64,000 nucleotides of DNA from Oscillospiraceae bacterium (GTDB taxonomy: Bacteria; Bacillota; Clostridia; Oscillospirales; Ruminococcaceae): contig BQOK01000001.1 of NCBI GenBank assembly GCA_022835495.1, forward strand, positions 1,488,001-1,552,000, read 5' to 3'. The notes under the pieces are model-generated. The model was not told the DNA's origin, did not search any database, and worked only from the letters and a program-made list of their open reading frames with translations. Positions 1-8,313 of the stretch are shown one piece after another (within the stretch, counting starts at the first letter, position 1; the number at the start of each line of letters is the position of its first letter). The translations under genes were made by a program, and so were the position numbers.

Positions 1-2
1 CC

Positions 3-1427
3 TTTTTGGGCGAGCCGGTGGAAGAGGCTGTGGTGAGCGTGCCCGCCTACTTTACCGACCGGCAGCGCGCGGCCACCAAGCGGGCCGGCATGCTGGCGGG
101 ATTGAAGGTGGACCGGCTTATCAACGAGCCCAGCGCCGCGGCCCTTGCCTGCTATGACCCCGCCCAGGGGGACGCCGCGTTTCTGGTGTATGATTTTGGC
201 GGCGGCACACTGGATGTTTCGGTGGTGGACTGCTTTGAAAACGTGGTGAACATTTTGGCCGTGAGCGGTGACAACCAGCTTGGCGGCAACGATTTTGACG
301 CGGCCATCGCCCACATGTACTGCCAGCAGAACGGCATTGACTACGGCGGGCTGCCCCCGGAGAAAAAGGCCATTTTGCTGGCACAGGCAGAGCAATGCAA
401 GCGCACGTTGACCGAGTCGCCCATGGCGATGATGGTGCTGGACCTGCCCGGGCTGGAGGGCTCGATGGGGCTTACGGGGCAAAAGCTCATTGAGGGGGCC
501 GCCACCCTGTTCAGCCGCATGCGCGCCCCGCTGCAAAAGGCCCTGAAGGACAGCGGGATTTCCGCGGAGGAGCTGAAGGGCGTGGTGCCGGTGGGGGGCA
601 GCTGCAAAATGCCGGTGGTGCGCCAGTACCTGAACCACCTTTTGGGCAGCCAGCTGCTGGACGCCGGGCACCCGGACACGGTGGTGGCCCAGGGCGCGGG
701 GCTGTATGCGGCTATGAAGGCGCGGGAGGAAAACCTGAAGGAGATGGTGCTCACCGACATCTGCCCCTTTACGCTGGGGGTGGGAGTGCACAACCCCACG
801 GATGAGGACAACCTGCTGATGAGCCCGATCATTGAGCGCAACAGCGCCCTGCCCACCAGCAAGGTGGAAAATTACTACACCGTTTCCAACGGGCAGGACC
901 GCCTGCGGATCCAGGTGTACCAGGGCGACGCCATGTATTGCAGGGACAACCTGAAGCTGGGCGAGCTGGACCTGCCCGTGCCCCCGGCCCCGGCGGGCAA
1001 GGAGGGCGCGGCGGTGCGCTTTACTTACGATATCAACGGGATTCTGGAGGTGGAGGCCAAGAGCCTTTCCACCCAAAAAACCATCAGCACCGTGCTGGTG
1101 GGCAGGGGCAGCGGCATGACCGAGGCGGAGGCCAAAAAGCGGCTGGCCCAGCTGCAGGGCCTTAAAATCCACCCCCGCGACCAGGAGGAAAACCGCCTGG
1201 TGCTGGCGCGGGCCGAGCGCCTGTGGGAAGAGGCATTGGGCGAAACGCGGGACGTGATTGCCCAGGCGGCGCAGGCCTTCGGCGAGGCGCTGCGCAGCCA
1301 AGAGCCGGCGCGCATCCTGCGGGTGCGCAAGCGCTGCCAGGGCCTGCTGGACCGGGTGGAGGCGGGCCTTTCGCTGGAGGGCTTCAGCTTCGGCGAGGAT
1401 TTTTTCGATGAGGATGAAGAATCATGA
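3..1427 (+). CDS. Hsp70-family chaperone, HscC/DnaK-like (5' partial)
   Basis: This is an Hsp70 ATPase that has lost its first part to the window edge: the frame is open from base 3, and 474 residues are visible against about 560-620 for the family. The ATPase domain shows the phosphate-2 motif DFGGGTLD and the adenosine motif VPVGGSCKMP; the substrate-binding beta domain follows (DICPFTLGVGV and onward), then a short helical lid ending in an acidic tail. The C-terminus has no DnaK-type EEVD-like tail and the protein resembles the short HscC branch more than housekeeping DnaK. The next gene overlaps it by ATGA and encodes a J-domain membrane protein, so the two probably form a specialised chaperone pair at the membrane. 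That functional role is inferred. Confidence 0.88.
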   Translation, partial: FLGEPVEEAVVSVPAYFTDRQRAATKRAGMLAGLKVDRLINEPSAAALACYDPAQGDAAFLVYDFGGGTLDVSVVDCFENVVNILAVSGDNQLGGNDFDAAIAHMYCQQNGIDYGGLPPEKKAILLAQAEQCKRTLTESPMAMMVLDLPGLEGSMGLTGQKLIEGAATLFSRMRAPLQKALKDSGISAEELKGVVPVGGSCKMPVVRQYLNHLLGSQLLDAGHPDTVVAQGAGLYAAMKAREENLKEMVLTDICPFTLGVGVHNPTDEDNLLMSPIIERNSALPTSKVENYYTVSNGQDRLRIQVYQGDAMYCRDNLKLGELDLPVPPAPAGKEGAAVRFTYDINGILEVEAKSLSTQKTISTVLVGRGSGMTEAEAKKRLAQLQGLKIHPRDQEENRLVLARAERLWEEALGETRDVIAQAAQAFGEALRSQEPARILRVRKRCQGLLDRVEAGLSLEGFSFGEDFFDEDEES

Positions 1428-2188
1428 GCTTTTGGTCACTGCTGGGGATTGGGCCGACCACGGATAAAACAGCCATCCGCCATGCCTATGCGGAGAAAAC
1501 CAAAACCTGTCACCCGGAGGAAGACCCGGAGGGGTTTGACGCGCTGCACAAGGCGTTTGACGCGGCGATGCAGTATGCGCGGCGCAACGCCGGCAGAGCG
1601 GCAGTGCTGAGAGAGGAGAAAGCCCCTGTGCGCGCCGCGGACGGAACGCCCGCCGCCGAAAAGGGGCGGGCGGCTGCGGCGCAGCGCGCGCGCCAGGCGG
1701 CCCGCGCTGCCGAGCAGGAGGCGCTGGAGGAGTATCAGCAGGAGCAAAAACGCGCCCGCGGGGCCGAGCTGAGCCTTGGCCGGGGCGAGCAGGAGAGCGG
1801 CCAGCAGTTCGATTTTTCCGCAGCGCAGGCCGCCTCCGGCGGCGCGGAGCAGGCGGTGCCCCCCGGCACCCCGGCGGCACAGGAGCGGCCGGAAGAACCG
1901 GAACGGCCGCTGACCCCGGAGGAACAGGCCTGGCGCAACGAGCCGCCGCCGCTGGAGGAGCCCGGAAGCGCGCTGCCGGAAAACACGGAGGGGCAGCGGC
2001 AGCCTGACCCGGCGCGGGAAGGCCCGGCCCGGCAGCAGGAAGATGGGCAGGCGCGGCGCGGCTGGGGCTTCGGCCTGTGTGCGGCGCTGGGCGCTGCGGT
2101 GCTGCTTTTGACCCGCTCGGCGCCGGCGGCCCTGGCGGTGCTGGCGGCGGCGTGCGTGGCCGCGGCACTGCTTTTCAAACGGCGCTGA
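1424..2188 (+). CDS. J-domain-like membrane protein (Hsp70 partner)
   Basis: This 254-residue protein starts with a J-domain-like segment at residues 1-60 (WSLLGIGPTTDKTAIRHAYA), in which the usual HPD tripeptide is HPE, followed by the EDPEGF signature known from DjlB/DjlC-type J proteins. Residues 65-205 are an Ala/Glu/Arg/Pro-rich low-complexity linker. Two hydrophobic segments at about 210-230 and 234-250 end in a KRR tail, so the J domain should be tethered to the membrane on the cytoplasmic side. Its ATG overlaps the stop of the Hsp70 gene (ATGA), which implies translational coupling and a shared function. Family placement rests on the N-terminal motif and context; the client is unknown. 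Confidence 0.75.
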   Translation: MSFWSLLGIGPTTDKTAIRHAYAEKTKTCHPEEDPEGFDALHKAFDAAMQYARRNAGRAAVLREEKAPVRAADGTPAAEKGRAAAAQRARQAARAAEQEALEEYQQEQKRARGAELSLGRGEQESGQQFDFSAAQAASGGAEQAVPPGTPAAQERPEEPERPLTPEEQAWRNEPPPLEEPGSALPENTEGQRQPDPAREGPARQQEDGQARRGWGFGLCAALGAAVLLLTRSAPAALAVLAAACVAAALLFKRR

Positions 2189-2219
2189 ACCGGTATTTCA
2201 CACATCTTTCAACATATCA

Positions 2220-2263
2220 TCCCCCTTTCCCTTCATAGTAATGAAGCGGGAAGGGGGATTTTT
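2220..2263 (+). promoter_or_regulatory. hairpin with T-run covering the ftsI ribosome binding site
   Basis: CCCCCTTTCCC and GGGAAGGGGG pair around an inner TTCAT/ATGAA stem, then ATTTTT and directly the ftsI ATG. It looks like an intrinsic terminator for the upstream J-domain gene, but its 3' arm is also the only Shine-Dalgarno of ftsI, so it could block translation as well as transcription. Confidence 0.6.
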
Positions 2264-4507
2264 ATGCAAAAAACACCCCGCGCCGCACAGGACCGGGGCA
2301 TGAAGGTGCGCACCCGCCTGGTGGCGGGATTTTTCGCACTGGTCTGCTTTGGGGTCCTGATTTTGCGGCTGTGGCAGCTGCAGGTCACGGAATACGATTT
2401 TTACGCGGGCAGGGCCAGCGGCCAGCAGCTGCGGGACAGTGTGGTGCCGGCCCCCCGGGGGGACATTCTGGACGCGGCGGGTGAAGCGCTGGCGGTATCG
2501 GCCACCTGCTGGACCATCCGGGCGCTGCCCCGGGAGATGGCGGACGAACATGTGGAGCCGGCCAGCCGCGCGCTGGCCGAGATCCTGGAGCTGGACTATG
2601 AGGATGTGTTCGCAAAGCTGAACGACCGCAAAAGCAACGACAAGCTCATCCTGCGGCGCGCCCCCAAGGAAAAGGCGGACGCGGTGCGCCAGGCCTGCGT
2701 GGAGGGCGGCTGGCAGGGGATCGTGCTGCTGGAGGATACCAAGCGCTGGTACCCGCAGGGGGATTTTGCCGCTTCGCTTTTGGGGTTCACGAATGTGGAC
2801 AACGACGGGCTGGCGGGCATCGAACTGAAATACAACAGCTTTTTGAAGGGCACGGACGGGCGGGTGCTGAGCGCCAAGAACGCCTGGGGCTACGATATGC
2901 CCACAGACTATGACACCTACATTGCGCCGGTGCAGGGCAACAGCCTGCAGCTCACGATTGAATCCAGCGTGCAGCACTACCTGGAAAAATACCTGGACTA
3001 TGCGGTGAAGGAGCACAATGTGGCGGCCCGGGCCATTGGGATTGTGATGGAGGTGGACACCGGCCGGATTCTGGCGATCGCAACAAAGCCGGACTATGAC
3101 CCCAACGAGCCTCGGGTGATTGCGGACGCGAATGTGCGCGCCCAGGTGGACGCGCTGGAGGGCGAGGAGCGCAAGGCGGCTTTGCAGCTGGCCCAGCAGA
3201 CCCAGTGGCGCAACAAGGCCGTGAGCGATCTGTACGAGCCGGGCTCGGTGTTTAAGCTGATTACCTGTTCGGCCGCGCTGGACGCGGGCGCGGTGACCCC
3301 TTCCAGCTCGTTCCACTGCGGCGGGGCTTACCTGGTGGCGGGCATCCCGTTTCACTGCGCCAACCACAGGAGCCACGGCAGCCAGACGGTGGCGCAGGCG
3401 CTGGCCAACAGCTGCAACCAGAGCTTTATCCAGATCGGGCAGCGGCTGGGCAAGGACGGCTTCTGCGACTACTTCGCGGCCTTTGGGCTGCAGGGCGCCA
3501 CGGGCATCGACCTGCCCGCAGAACCCAAAAAGAGCGAGTTTTACACCGCGGACCGCATGGGCCCGGTGGAGCTGGCAAGCTGCGCTTTTGGCCAGTCCAG
3601 CAAGATCACCCCCATTCAGATGATCACCGCCGTGTCCGCCATTGTGAACGGGGGAAAGCTGATGCAGCCCTATATCGTGGAAAAGATCACCGACGCGGAC
3701 GGGCGGGTGGTGAGCGAGATGGAGCCCACCGTGAAGCGGCAGGTCATCCGCCCGGAGACCAGCGCCACCATGTGCGAACTGATGGAGGGGGTGGTGAACG
3801 GCGGCAGCGGCAAGAACGCCTATGTGGCGGGCTACCGGGTGGGCGGCAAGACCGGCACCAGCCAAAAGCTGGACTCGGAGAACGCCGAGGCCCGCATTGC
3901 CAGCTTTGTGGGCATTGCCCCGGCCGACGACCCCAAGATCGCGGTGCTGATCGCGCTGGACGAACCCCACAGCTTTACCACCTCGGGCGGCGCGCTGGCC
4001 GCCCCGGTGGCGGCCCAGGTGATTGAGGACACGCTGCAATATTACGGCGTGCAGCGCCAGTACACCCCGGAGGAACAGCAGCGCCTGGAGGCGCAGGTGC
4101 CGGGCGAGGTGGGCCGCACGCTGGAGGCCGCCGCAGCCGAGCTGCAGGACAGCGGCTTTGCCGCCAAGGTGGTGGGCAGTGGCGGCCTGGTGGTGAGCCA
4201 GTACCCCGCCGAGGGAGAGAGCCTGACCCGCGGTTCCACCGTGCTGCTTTACAGCGAGGAGGGGCTGGAACAGGCCGTGACCACGGTGCCGGCGGCCACC
4301 GGCATGACGCTGGCCGAGGCCACCAGCCTGCTGCACGCAGCGGGGCTGAACATCAAGGCCGAGGGCCCTGCCAATATGGAGGGGGCGGTGGCGGTGGCCC
4401 AGAGCAGCCCCGAGGGGGAGCGGCTGCCCCAGGGCGCGCTGGTAACGGTGACATTTTATGACTACACGGTGCCGGCGGACGAGGATGTGCTGATGATCCC
4501 GGATTAA
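2264..4507 (+). CDS. spoVD: PASTA-domain class B penicillin-binding protein (FtsI/SpoVD type)
   Basis: This is a DD-transpeptidase that cross-links septal or spore peptidoglycan. Of its 747 residues, one membrane anchor lies at about 19-41, then the dimerisation domain and the penicillin-binding domain. The three active-site motifs are intact: S328-V-F-K331, S383-C-N385 and K529-T-G. Two PASTA domains follow (about 607-670 and 672-735), as in SpoVD and PBP2x. The ATG at 2264 follows AGGGGG at a good distance, although this site lies in a hairpin. ftsW follows 55 bases later, fitting the usual PBP-SEDS partnership. Whether it is the vegetative FtsI or sporulation SpoVD cannot be settled, since only one copy is in view. 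Confidence 0.9.
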   Translation: MQKTPRAAQDRGMKVRTRLVAGFFALVCFGVLILRLWQLQVTEYDFYAGRASGQQLRDSVVPAPRGDILDAAGEALAVSATCWTIRALPREMADEHVEPASRALAEILELDYEDVFAKLNDRKSNDKLILRRAPKEKADAVRQACVEGGWQGIVLLEDTKRWYPQGDFAASLLGFTNVDNDGLAGIELKYNSFLKGTDGRVLSAKNAWGYDMPTDYDTYIAPVQGNSLQLTIESSVQHYLEKYLDYAVKEHNVAARAIGIVMEVDTGRILAIATKPDYDPNEPRVIADANVRAQVDALEGEERKAALQLAQQTQWRNKAVSDLYEPGSVFKLITCSAALDAGAVTPSSSFHCGGAYLVAGIPFHCANHRSHGSQTVAQALANSCNQSFIQIGQRLGKDGFCDYFAAFGLQGATGIDLPAEPKKSEFYTADRMGPVELASCAFGQSSKITPIQMITAVSAIVNGGKLMQPYIVEKITDADGRVVSEMEPTVKRQVIRPETSATMCELMEGVVNGGSGKNAYVAGYRVGGKTGTSQKLDSENAEARIASFVGIAPADDPKIAVLIALDEPHSFTTSGGALAAPVAAQVIEDTLQYYGVQRQYTPEEQQRLEAQVPGEVGRTLEAAAAELQDSGFAAKVVGSGGLVVSQYPAEGESLTRGSTVLLYSEEGLEQAVTTVPAATGMTLAEATSLLHAAGLNIKAEGPANMEGAVAVAQSSPEGERLPQGALVTVTFYDYTVPADEDVLMIPD

Positions 4508-4562
4508 GCGGCCCCCGCATTGCGCACACTGATAAGGATATGAGGGGAAAGGGGGAACGCCC

Positions 4563-5771
4563 GTGGCGTTCAGAAGAAAAAGGAAGGCGCCGGCCGCGGC
4601 GGGCGGGGGCGCGGCGGCAGCCACCCAAAAAAGCGCCGGAAAGCTGGCAAGGCTGCTGGGCGGCGACCAGCCCCCGCTGGACCTTCCGTTTTTGGTGCTG
4701 GTGCTGGCGCTGGTGGCCTTTGGGCTGGTGATGCTGTTCAGCGCAAGCTACGCGGTGGCCATGTACCGGCGGGGCAACGGCTATGCGTTTATCCGGCCCC
4801 AGCTGCTGTTTGCAGCCATTGGCATTGCGGCCATGTACGCTGCCAGCCGGGTGGATTATCACATCTACCACAAGCTGGCCTGGCCCATGCTGGGGGTATC
4901 GGTGGTGCTGCTGGTGCTGGTGCTTTTTATGCCGGAATACAACGGCTGCAAGCGCTGGATCGTGCTGCCGGGCCTTGGGACCCTGCAGCCCAGCGAGATC
5001 GCAAAGTTTTCGGTGATCCTGGTGTTCAGCCATATCATTTCGCTGAACCACCAGAAGATGAAAAAGTTCTCGGTGGGGGTGGTGCCCTTTGCGGTGATCC
5101 TGGGTGGCCTGGCGGTGCTGATGCTGCTGGAACCGCACCTTTCGGGCACGCTGCTGATCTTCGGCATTGGGGCGATCCTGATGTTTGTGGGGGGAACAGG
5201 CCTGCGCTGGTTCGGCATGGCGGCAGGGGGCGGCGTGGCCGCGGTGGCCGCGGCCCTGATCTTTCTGCCCGACCTTGTGCCCTACGCCGCGGACCGGCTG
5301 AACAGCTGGCTGGACCCCTTTGCGGACCCGCTGGGCGACGGGCACCAGACCATTCAGAGCCTGTATGCCATTGGTTCAGGGGGAGCCACGGGGCTGGGCC
5401 TTGGCAACAGCCGCCAGAAATACCTGTACGTGCCGGAGCCGCAGAACGACTTTATCTTTTCCATCGTGTGCGAGGAACTGGGGTTTGTGGGCGCGTGCCT
5501 GGTGATCCTTTTGTTCATGCTGCTGCTGCTGCGGGGGATTTCCATCGCGCTGAAGGCGCCGGATAAATTCGGCGCGCTGCTGACCGTGGGGTTTACGGTG
5601 CAGGTGGTGCTGCAGGCGGTGCTGAACATCGCGGTGGTGACCAACACCATCCCAAACACCGGCATCAGCCTGCCCTTCTTTTCTTCGGGCGGCACCAGCC
5701 TGATGATGCTGCTGGGGGAGATGGGGATCGTGCTCTCGGTGAGCCGGCAGGCGGTGCAGGAGAAGTATTAG
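4563..5771 (+). CDS. ftsW: SEDS peptidoglycan glycosyltransferase FtsW
   Basis: This polytopic SEDS protein of 402 residues polymerises lipid II at the division septum and works with a class B PBP, here encoded just upstream. Hydrophobic segments start at about residue 45, after a basic Ala/Gly-rich N-terminal extension. Family hallmarks are RWI-LPGLGTLQPSE in the first third and the ISLPFFSSGGTSL motif near the C-terminus. The start is a GTG preceded by AAAGGGGGAA. SpoVE is the sporulation paralogue and cannot be excluded. murA follows in the same direction after a 170-base gap. Confidence 0.9.
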   Translation: MAFRRKRKAPAAAGGGAAAATQKSAGKLARLLGGDQPPLDLPFLVLVLALVAFGLVMLFSASYAVAMYRRGNGYAFIRPQLLFAAIGIAAMYAASRVDYHIYHKLAWPMLGVSVVLLVLVLFMPEYNGCKRWIVLPGLGTLQPSEIAKFSVILVFSHIISLNHQKMKKFSVGVVPFAVILGGLAVLMLLEPHLSGTLLIFGIGAILMFVGGTGLRWFGMAAGGGVAAVAAALIFLPDLVPYAADRLNSWLDPFADPLGDGHQTIQSLYAIGSGGATGLGLGNSRQKYLYVPEPQNDFIFSIVCEELGFVGACLVILLFMLLLLRGISIALKAPDKFGALLTVGFTVQVVLQAVLNIAVVTNTIPNTGISLPFFSSGGTSLMMLLGEMGIVLSVSRQAVQEKY

Positions 5772-5940
5772 CGCGGCGCAGAAAATGGCCGCCGGAAACG
5801 CCGCCCGGGGCACGGGGGCCAGCCGCTGCAGACGGCGGTTTTCAGCGATTTTATAGGGGAAAGCAATCAATTTTCACAAAAAACGCCTCCGAAACATACA
5901 TTGGGCTATCTTCTCAATGTTTGTGTAGGGGGCGATTTTT

Positions 5941-7203
5941 GTGGGGGAGTATCTCCTGGTGCGGGGCGGGCGGCCCTTGGAGGGCGCGGCGCGGGTGCCC
6001 GCGGCGAAAAACAGTGTACTTCCCTTGCTGGCGGCGGCGCTGCTGTGCGAGGGCGAAAGCTTTTTTACCCAGGTGCCCAGGCTTGCGGACGTGCAGCAGA
6101 GCCTGGTGATCCTGAGTGCGCTGGGATGCGAATACCAGTGGCGGGGCAGAGGGCTTGCGGTGCGCCGCTGCGCCGAGGCGCCGGGCGTGCTGCCGGAAGG
6201 CCCGGCCCGGGCGATGCGAAGCTCGGTGTTCTATCTGGCGCCGGCCATTCACCGGTGCGGCAGGGTGCGGATGCCCATGCCCGGCGGCTGCAAGCTGGGG
6301 CCGCGCCCCATCGACATCCACCTGGATGGGCTCGACAAGATGGGCGCGCGGGTGGACTGGCGCGGGGAAACCCTGACCGTGAGCGCCCCCTGGGGCCTCA
6401 CCGGCGCAGATTATACCCTGCGCCTGCCCAGCGTGGGCGCCACCGAAACCCTGCTGATGGCAGCGGTGCTGGCAAAGGGGGAAACCGTGCTGCGGGGCGC
6501 CGCCATGGAGCCGGAGGTCGTGGATCTGGCGGCGTTTTTGCAGAGGTGCGGCGCGCGCATCGAGGGGGCGGGCAGCCCCATGATCCGGGTGCAGGGGGTG
6601 AGGGAGCTGCGGGGGGCGGTGCACACGCCCATTCCGGACCGGATTGTGGCGGCCACGCTGGCGGCCGCCGCGGCCAGCGCGGGCGGCTGGGTGCGCATTC
6701 AGAACTGCCAGATTGAGGCGCTTGCCCCCACGCTGGAAATCCTGCGCCGCGCGGGCTGCCGGGTGGAGCCCGCGGCGAACGCGGTGACGGTGCGGCGGGT
6801 CGGCTGGCTGCGCGGGGTGGGCCGGGTGTACACCGGGGTGTACCCCGCCTTTTCCACCGACGCGGCGCCGGTGGTGGCGGCGGCGCTGCTTACCGCCGCG
6901 GGCCGCAGCGCGGTGGAGGACACGGTGTTTGAGAACCGGTTTGCCTGCGCCGAGGGGTTCAACGCGCTGGGGGCAAAAACCGCCCGCGCGGGCCGTGCGC
7001 TGGAGATCGAGGGGGTGCGCGCGCTGGGCCCGGCCCGGGTGGAGGCAAAGGATCTGCGGGGCGGAGCCGCGCTGGTGGTGGCGGCTTTGGCCGCCCAGGG
7101 CGAAACAAAGGTCTACGGGGTGGAACACATCCGCAGGGGATACGGTGACCTGGCGGGGACACTGGCAAATCTGGGGGCGCAGGTGCGCCTGTGCCAGGAA
7201 TAG
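5941..7203 (+). CDS. murA: UDP-N-acetylglucosamine 1-carboxyvinyltransferase
   Basis: MurA makes the first committed step of peptidoglycan synthesis in the cytoplasm, transferring enolpyruvate from PEP to UDP-GlcNAc. The 420-residue length is typical. The N-terminal KNSVLPLLAA motif and the catalytic loop GGCKLGPRPIDIH are present, with the active-site cysteine at residue 117, the residue that reacts with fosfomycin. The chosen start is GTG, with TAGGGGG about 7 bases upstream. In related Clostridia ftsQ/divIB and ftsZ follow; here a strong terminator and an accessory island separate murA from ftsZ. Many Firmicutes carry a second MurA, so essentiality cannot be judged. Confidence 0.92.
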   Translation: MGEYLLVRGGRPLEGAARVPAAKNSVLPLLAAALLCEGESFFTQVPRLADVQQSLVILSALGCEYQWRGRGLAVRRCAEAPGVLPEGPARAMRSSVFYLAPAIHRCGRVRMPMPGGCKLGPRPIDIHLDGLDKMGARVDWRGETLTVSAPWGLTGADYTLRLPSVGATETLLMAAVLAKGETVLRGAAMEPEVVDLAAFLQRCGARIEGAGSPMIRVQGVRELRGAVHTPIPDRIVAATLAAAAASAGGWVRIQNCQIEALAPTLEILRRAGCRVEPAANAVTVRRVGWLRGVGRVYTGVYPAFSTDAAPVVAAALLTAAGRSAVEDTVFENRFACAEGFNALGAKTARAGRALEIEGVRALGPARVEAKDLRGGAALVVAALAAQGETKVYGVEHIRRGYGDLAGTLANLGAQVRLCQE

Positions 7204-7299
7204 AAGGATGGCAAAAGGGGGCCCGGGTAAGGCTGACAATCAATAAGGAAGTATTGAGAAACATTCAGATTGGGTAGTCGGCAAGCGGAATGTAACAAC

Positions 7300-7340
7300 A
7301 AAAGACGGGCTATCGGCGGTAAGCTGACAGCCCGTCTTTT
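7300..7340 (+). terminator. bidirectional intrinsic terminator after murA
   Basis: AAAAGACGGGCT pairs perfectly with AGCCCGTCTTTT over a 17-base loop. The A and T runs make it work on both strands. It marks the left boundary of the accessory island. Confidence 0.85.
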
Positions 7341-7724
7341 GCATTGAAAGGGTGCCTCTTTGGCACACGACTTTGTGAAGCAAAGTGTAATGTATTCTAT
7401 TATACGCTCTGTCGGCGTTGCCGTGAAAATGCCGTTACCGCCAGGGAGGGCAAGGGCATTTGAAGCGGCGGGAAAACAGAACTGTGCTTACAGGGCGCAA
7501 AGCCGCAAGCGTAGGACCGGTTTCATCAGCAGACAGGGCGTATATGAAAGCTCCGTCTCCCGTCCCACGCCGGGCTTCTGGCCATTTTGTCCAGAAGTGG
7601 CGGGTTTGGGGCAAGGCCATACCTGCCTTGCTTGCCAGTAGTGCCAATCCGTTAAGTGCGTTAAAAAGTAGGGGCTTTATACCCGCACTATCCTTCGATT
7701 TTCTGTATTCTCATAGGGACTCTC
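7341..7724. other. non-coding stretch at the left end of the island
   Basis: No convincing gene is seen. Short open frames exist on both strands but lack start context and family resemblance. The stretch holds one copy of the TGGACA-type palindrome (7575-7597) and drops in G+C towards its right end. Confidence 0.5.
7575..7597. repeat. dispersed palindrome, family A copy 1
   Basis: CTTCTGGCCA and TGTCCAGAAG form an inverted repeat with one mismatch around TTT. It shares its core with 9022-9041 and 11590-11607. Confidence 0.6.
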
Positions 7725-7761
7725 TTGACACTCTGGGATAAGTAAAATATACTTTACTTAT
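7725..7761 (+). promoter_or_regulatory. sigma-A-type promoter with palindromic operator
   Basis: TTGACA (7725-7730), 17 bases, TATACT (7748-7753). A perfect inverted repeat ATAAGTAAA-n6-TTTACTTAT (7738-7761) overlaps the -10 box, which suggests repression by a dimeric regulator. The promoter faces the frameshifted micro-ORF and the HTH gene downstream. Confidence 0.7.
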
Positions 7762-7782
7762 ATTGAGAAAGGAGGCACTTCT

Positions 7783-7855
7783 ATGGGCTTTAGAATTGAC
7801 CGTAGATAGCATAGGCTATTACACGGATAAAATTAAGAATATCATTAGTAGGTAA
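7783..7855 (+). pseudogene. frameshifted short reading frame
   Basis: A strong AGAAAGGAGG site precedes ATG at 7783, but this frame stops after eight codons (MGFRIDRR). If one base is skipped near 7801 the frame continues as VDSIGYYTDKIKNIISR to a stop at 7853-7855. The product would be about 23 residues. It may be the decayed start of a larger gene or a short leader. I do not recognise the family. Confidence 0.4.
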
Positions 7856-7905
7856 TGGCCTTTGCTCATCCTGAAATGTCTAAAAAACTTTTAGGAGGTG
7901 CTAAA

Positions 7906-8169
7906 ATGGGCTATGTAAGAGCAACGAAAGTTTTGCCTGATGACATAATTAGACTAATTCAAACCTATGTTGAAGGCGAACTAATTTATATTCCCAAACA
8001 AAATAAAAAGAGATGGGGAACTAATACTGAAACCAAAGAAATCTTGCAGAGAAGGAATGATCAAATATTCGCAGATTTTTTGGAAGGTATGAGTATATTA
8101 GAAATATCCCAAAAATATTTTCTCGTTGAAAAAAGTGTAACGAGGATTATAAGGCAGAAAAAGTTATAG
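7906..8169 (+). CDS. CD3324-family helix-turn-helix protein
   Basis: The 87-residue product begins MGYVRATKVLPDDIIRLIQ and carries a C-terminal helix-turn-helix of the type LEISQKYFLVEKSVTRIIR. I recognise the pattern as the CD3324 family, small DNA-binding proteins with a Mor-like HTH found in many Clostridia; a regulatory role is inferred. The start at 7906 follows TTAGGAGG by 7 bases; a longer frame from 7855 is open but has no ribosome site. It is downstream of the operator-bearing promoter at 7725, so it may be autoregulated. Codon use is A+T rich compared with murA and ftsZ, consistent with acquisition. Confidence 0.7.
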   Translation: MGYVRATKVLPDDIIRLIQTYVEGELIYIPKQNKKRWGTNTETKEILQRRNDQIFADFLEGMSILEISQKYFLVEKSVTRIIRQKKL

Positions 8170-8214
8170 TAAAAGGTGTGCCATGCTAATGTATGGTACA
8201 CCTTTTACTATAAC
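8163..8214 (+). terminator. long hairpin terminator
   Basis: GTTATAGTAAAAGGTGTGCCAT pairs with ATGGTACACCTTTTACTATAAC over an 8-base loop: 22 pairs with a single G-U. The left arm covers the stop codon of the HTH gene. A U-rich descending arm replaces a separate T tract. Confidence 0.75.
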
Positions 8215-8245
8215 TAAACGTGTTCCTCCATGCAAAAAGCATTGA

Positions 8246-8254
8246 TGATATAAT
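8246..8254 (+). promoter_or_regulatory. extended -10 promoter for the S51 peptidase gene
   Basis: TGATATAAT matches an extended -10 element. No good -35 box is visible. Predicted start of transcription lies about 50 bases before the gene. Confidence 0.5.
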
Positions 8255-8313
8255 GAATACAGAAATAGAAACTAAGGACCCCGACGCAACGGGAGTGTAA
8301 AAAGAGAAATATA

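Noticed and set aside
2198-4624. 808-codon open frame antisense to the PBP gene
   Set aside because: His/Arg/Gln-rich translation typical of the third antisense frame of GC-rich genes; no start signals, and the plus strand holds a complete PBP with all motifs.
5800-5940. Riboswitch before murA
   Set aside because: Only weak, short complementary segments are seen and no known aptamer core could be recognised.
7360-7741. Overlapping 93-codon frames on both strands
   Set aside because: No ribosome site, no family likeness, and both strands are equally open; treated as non-coding repeat-bearing sequence.
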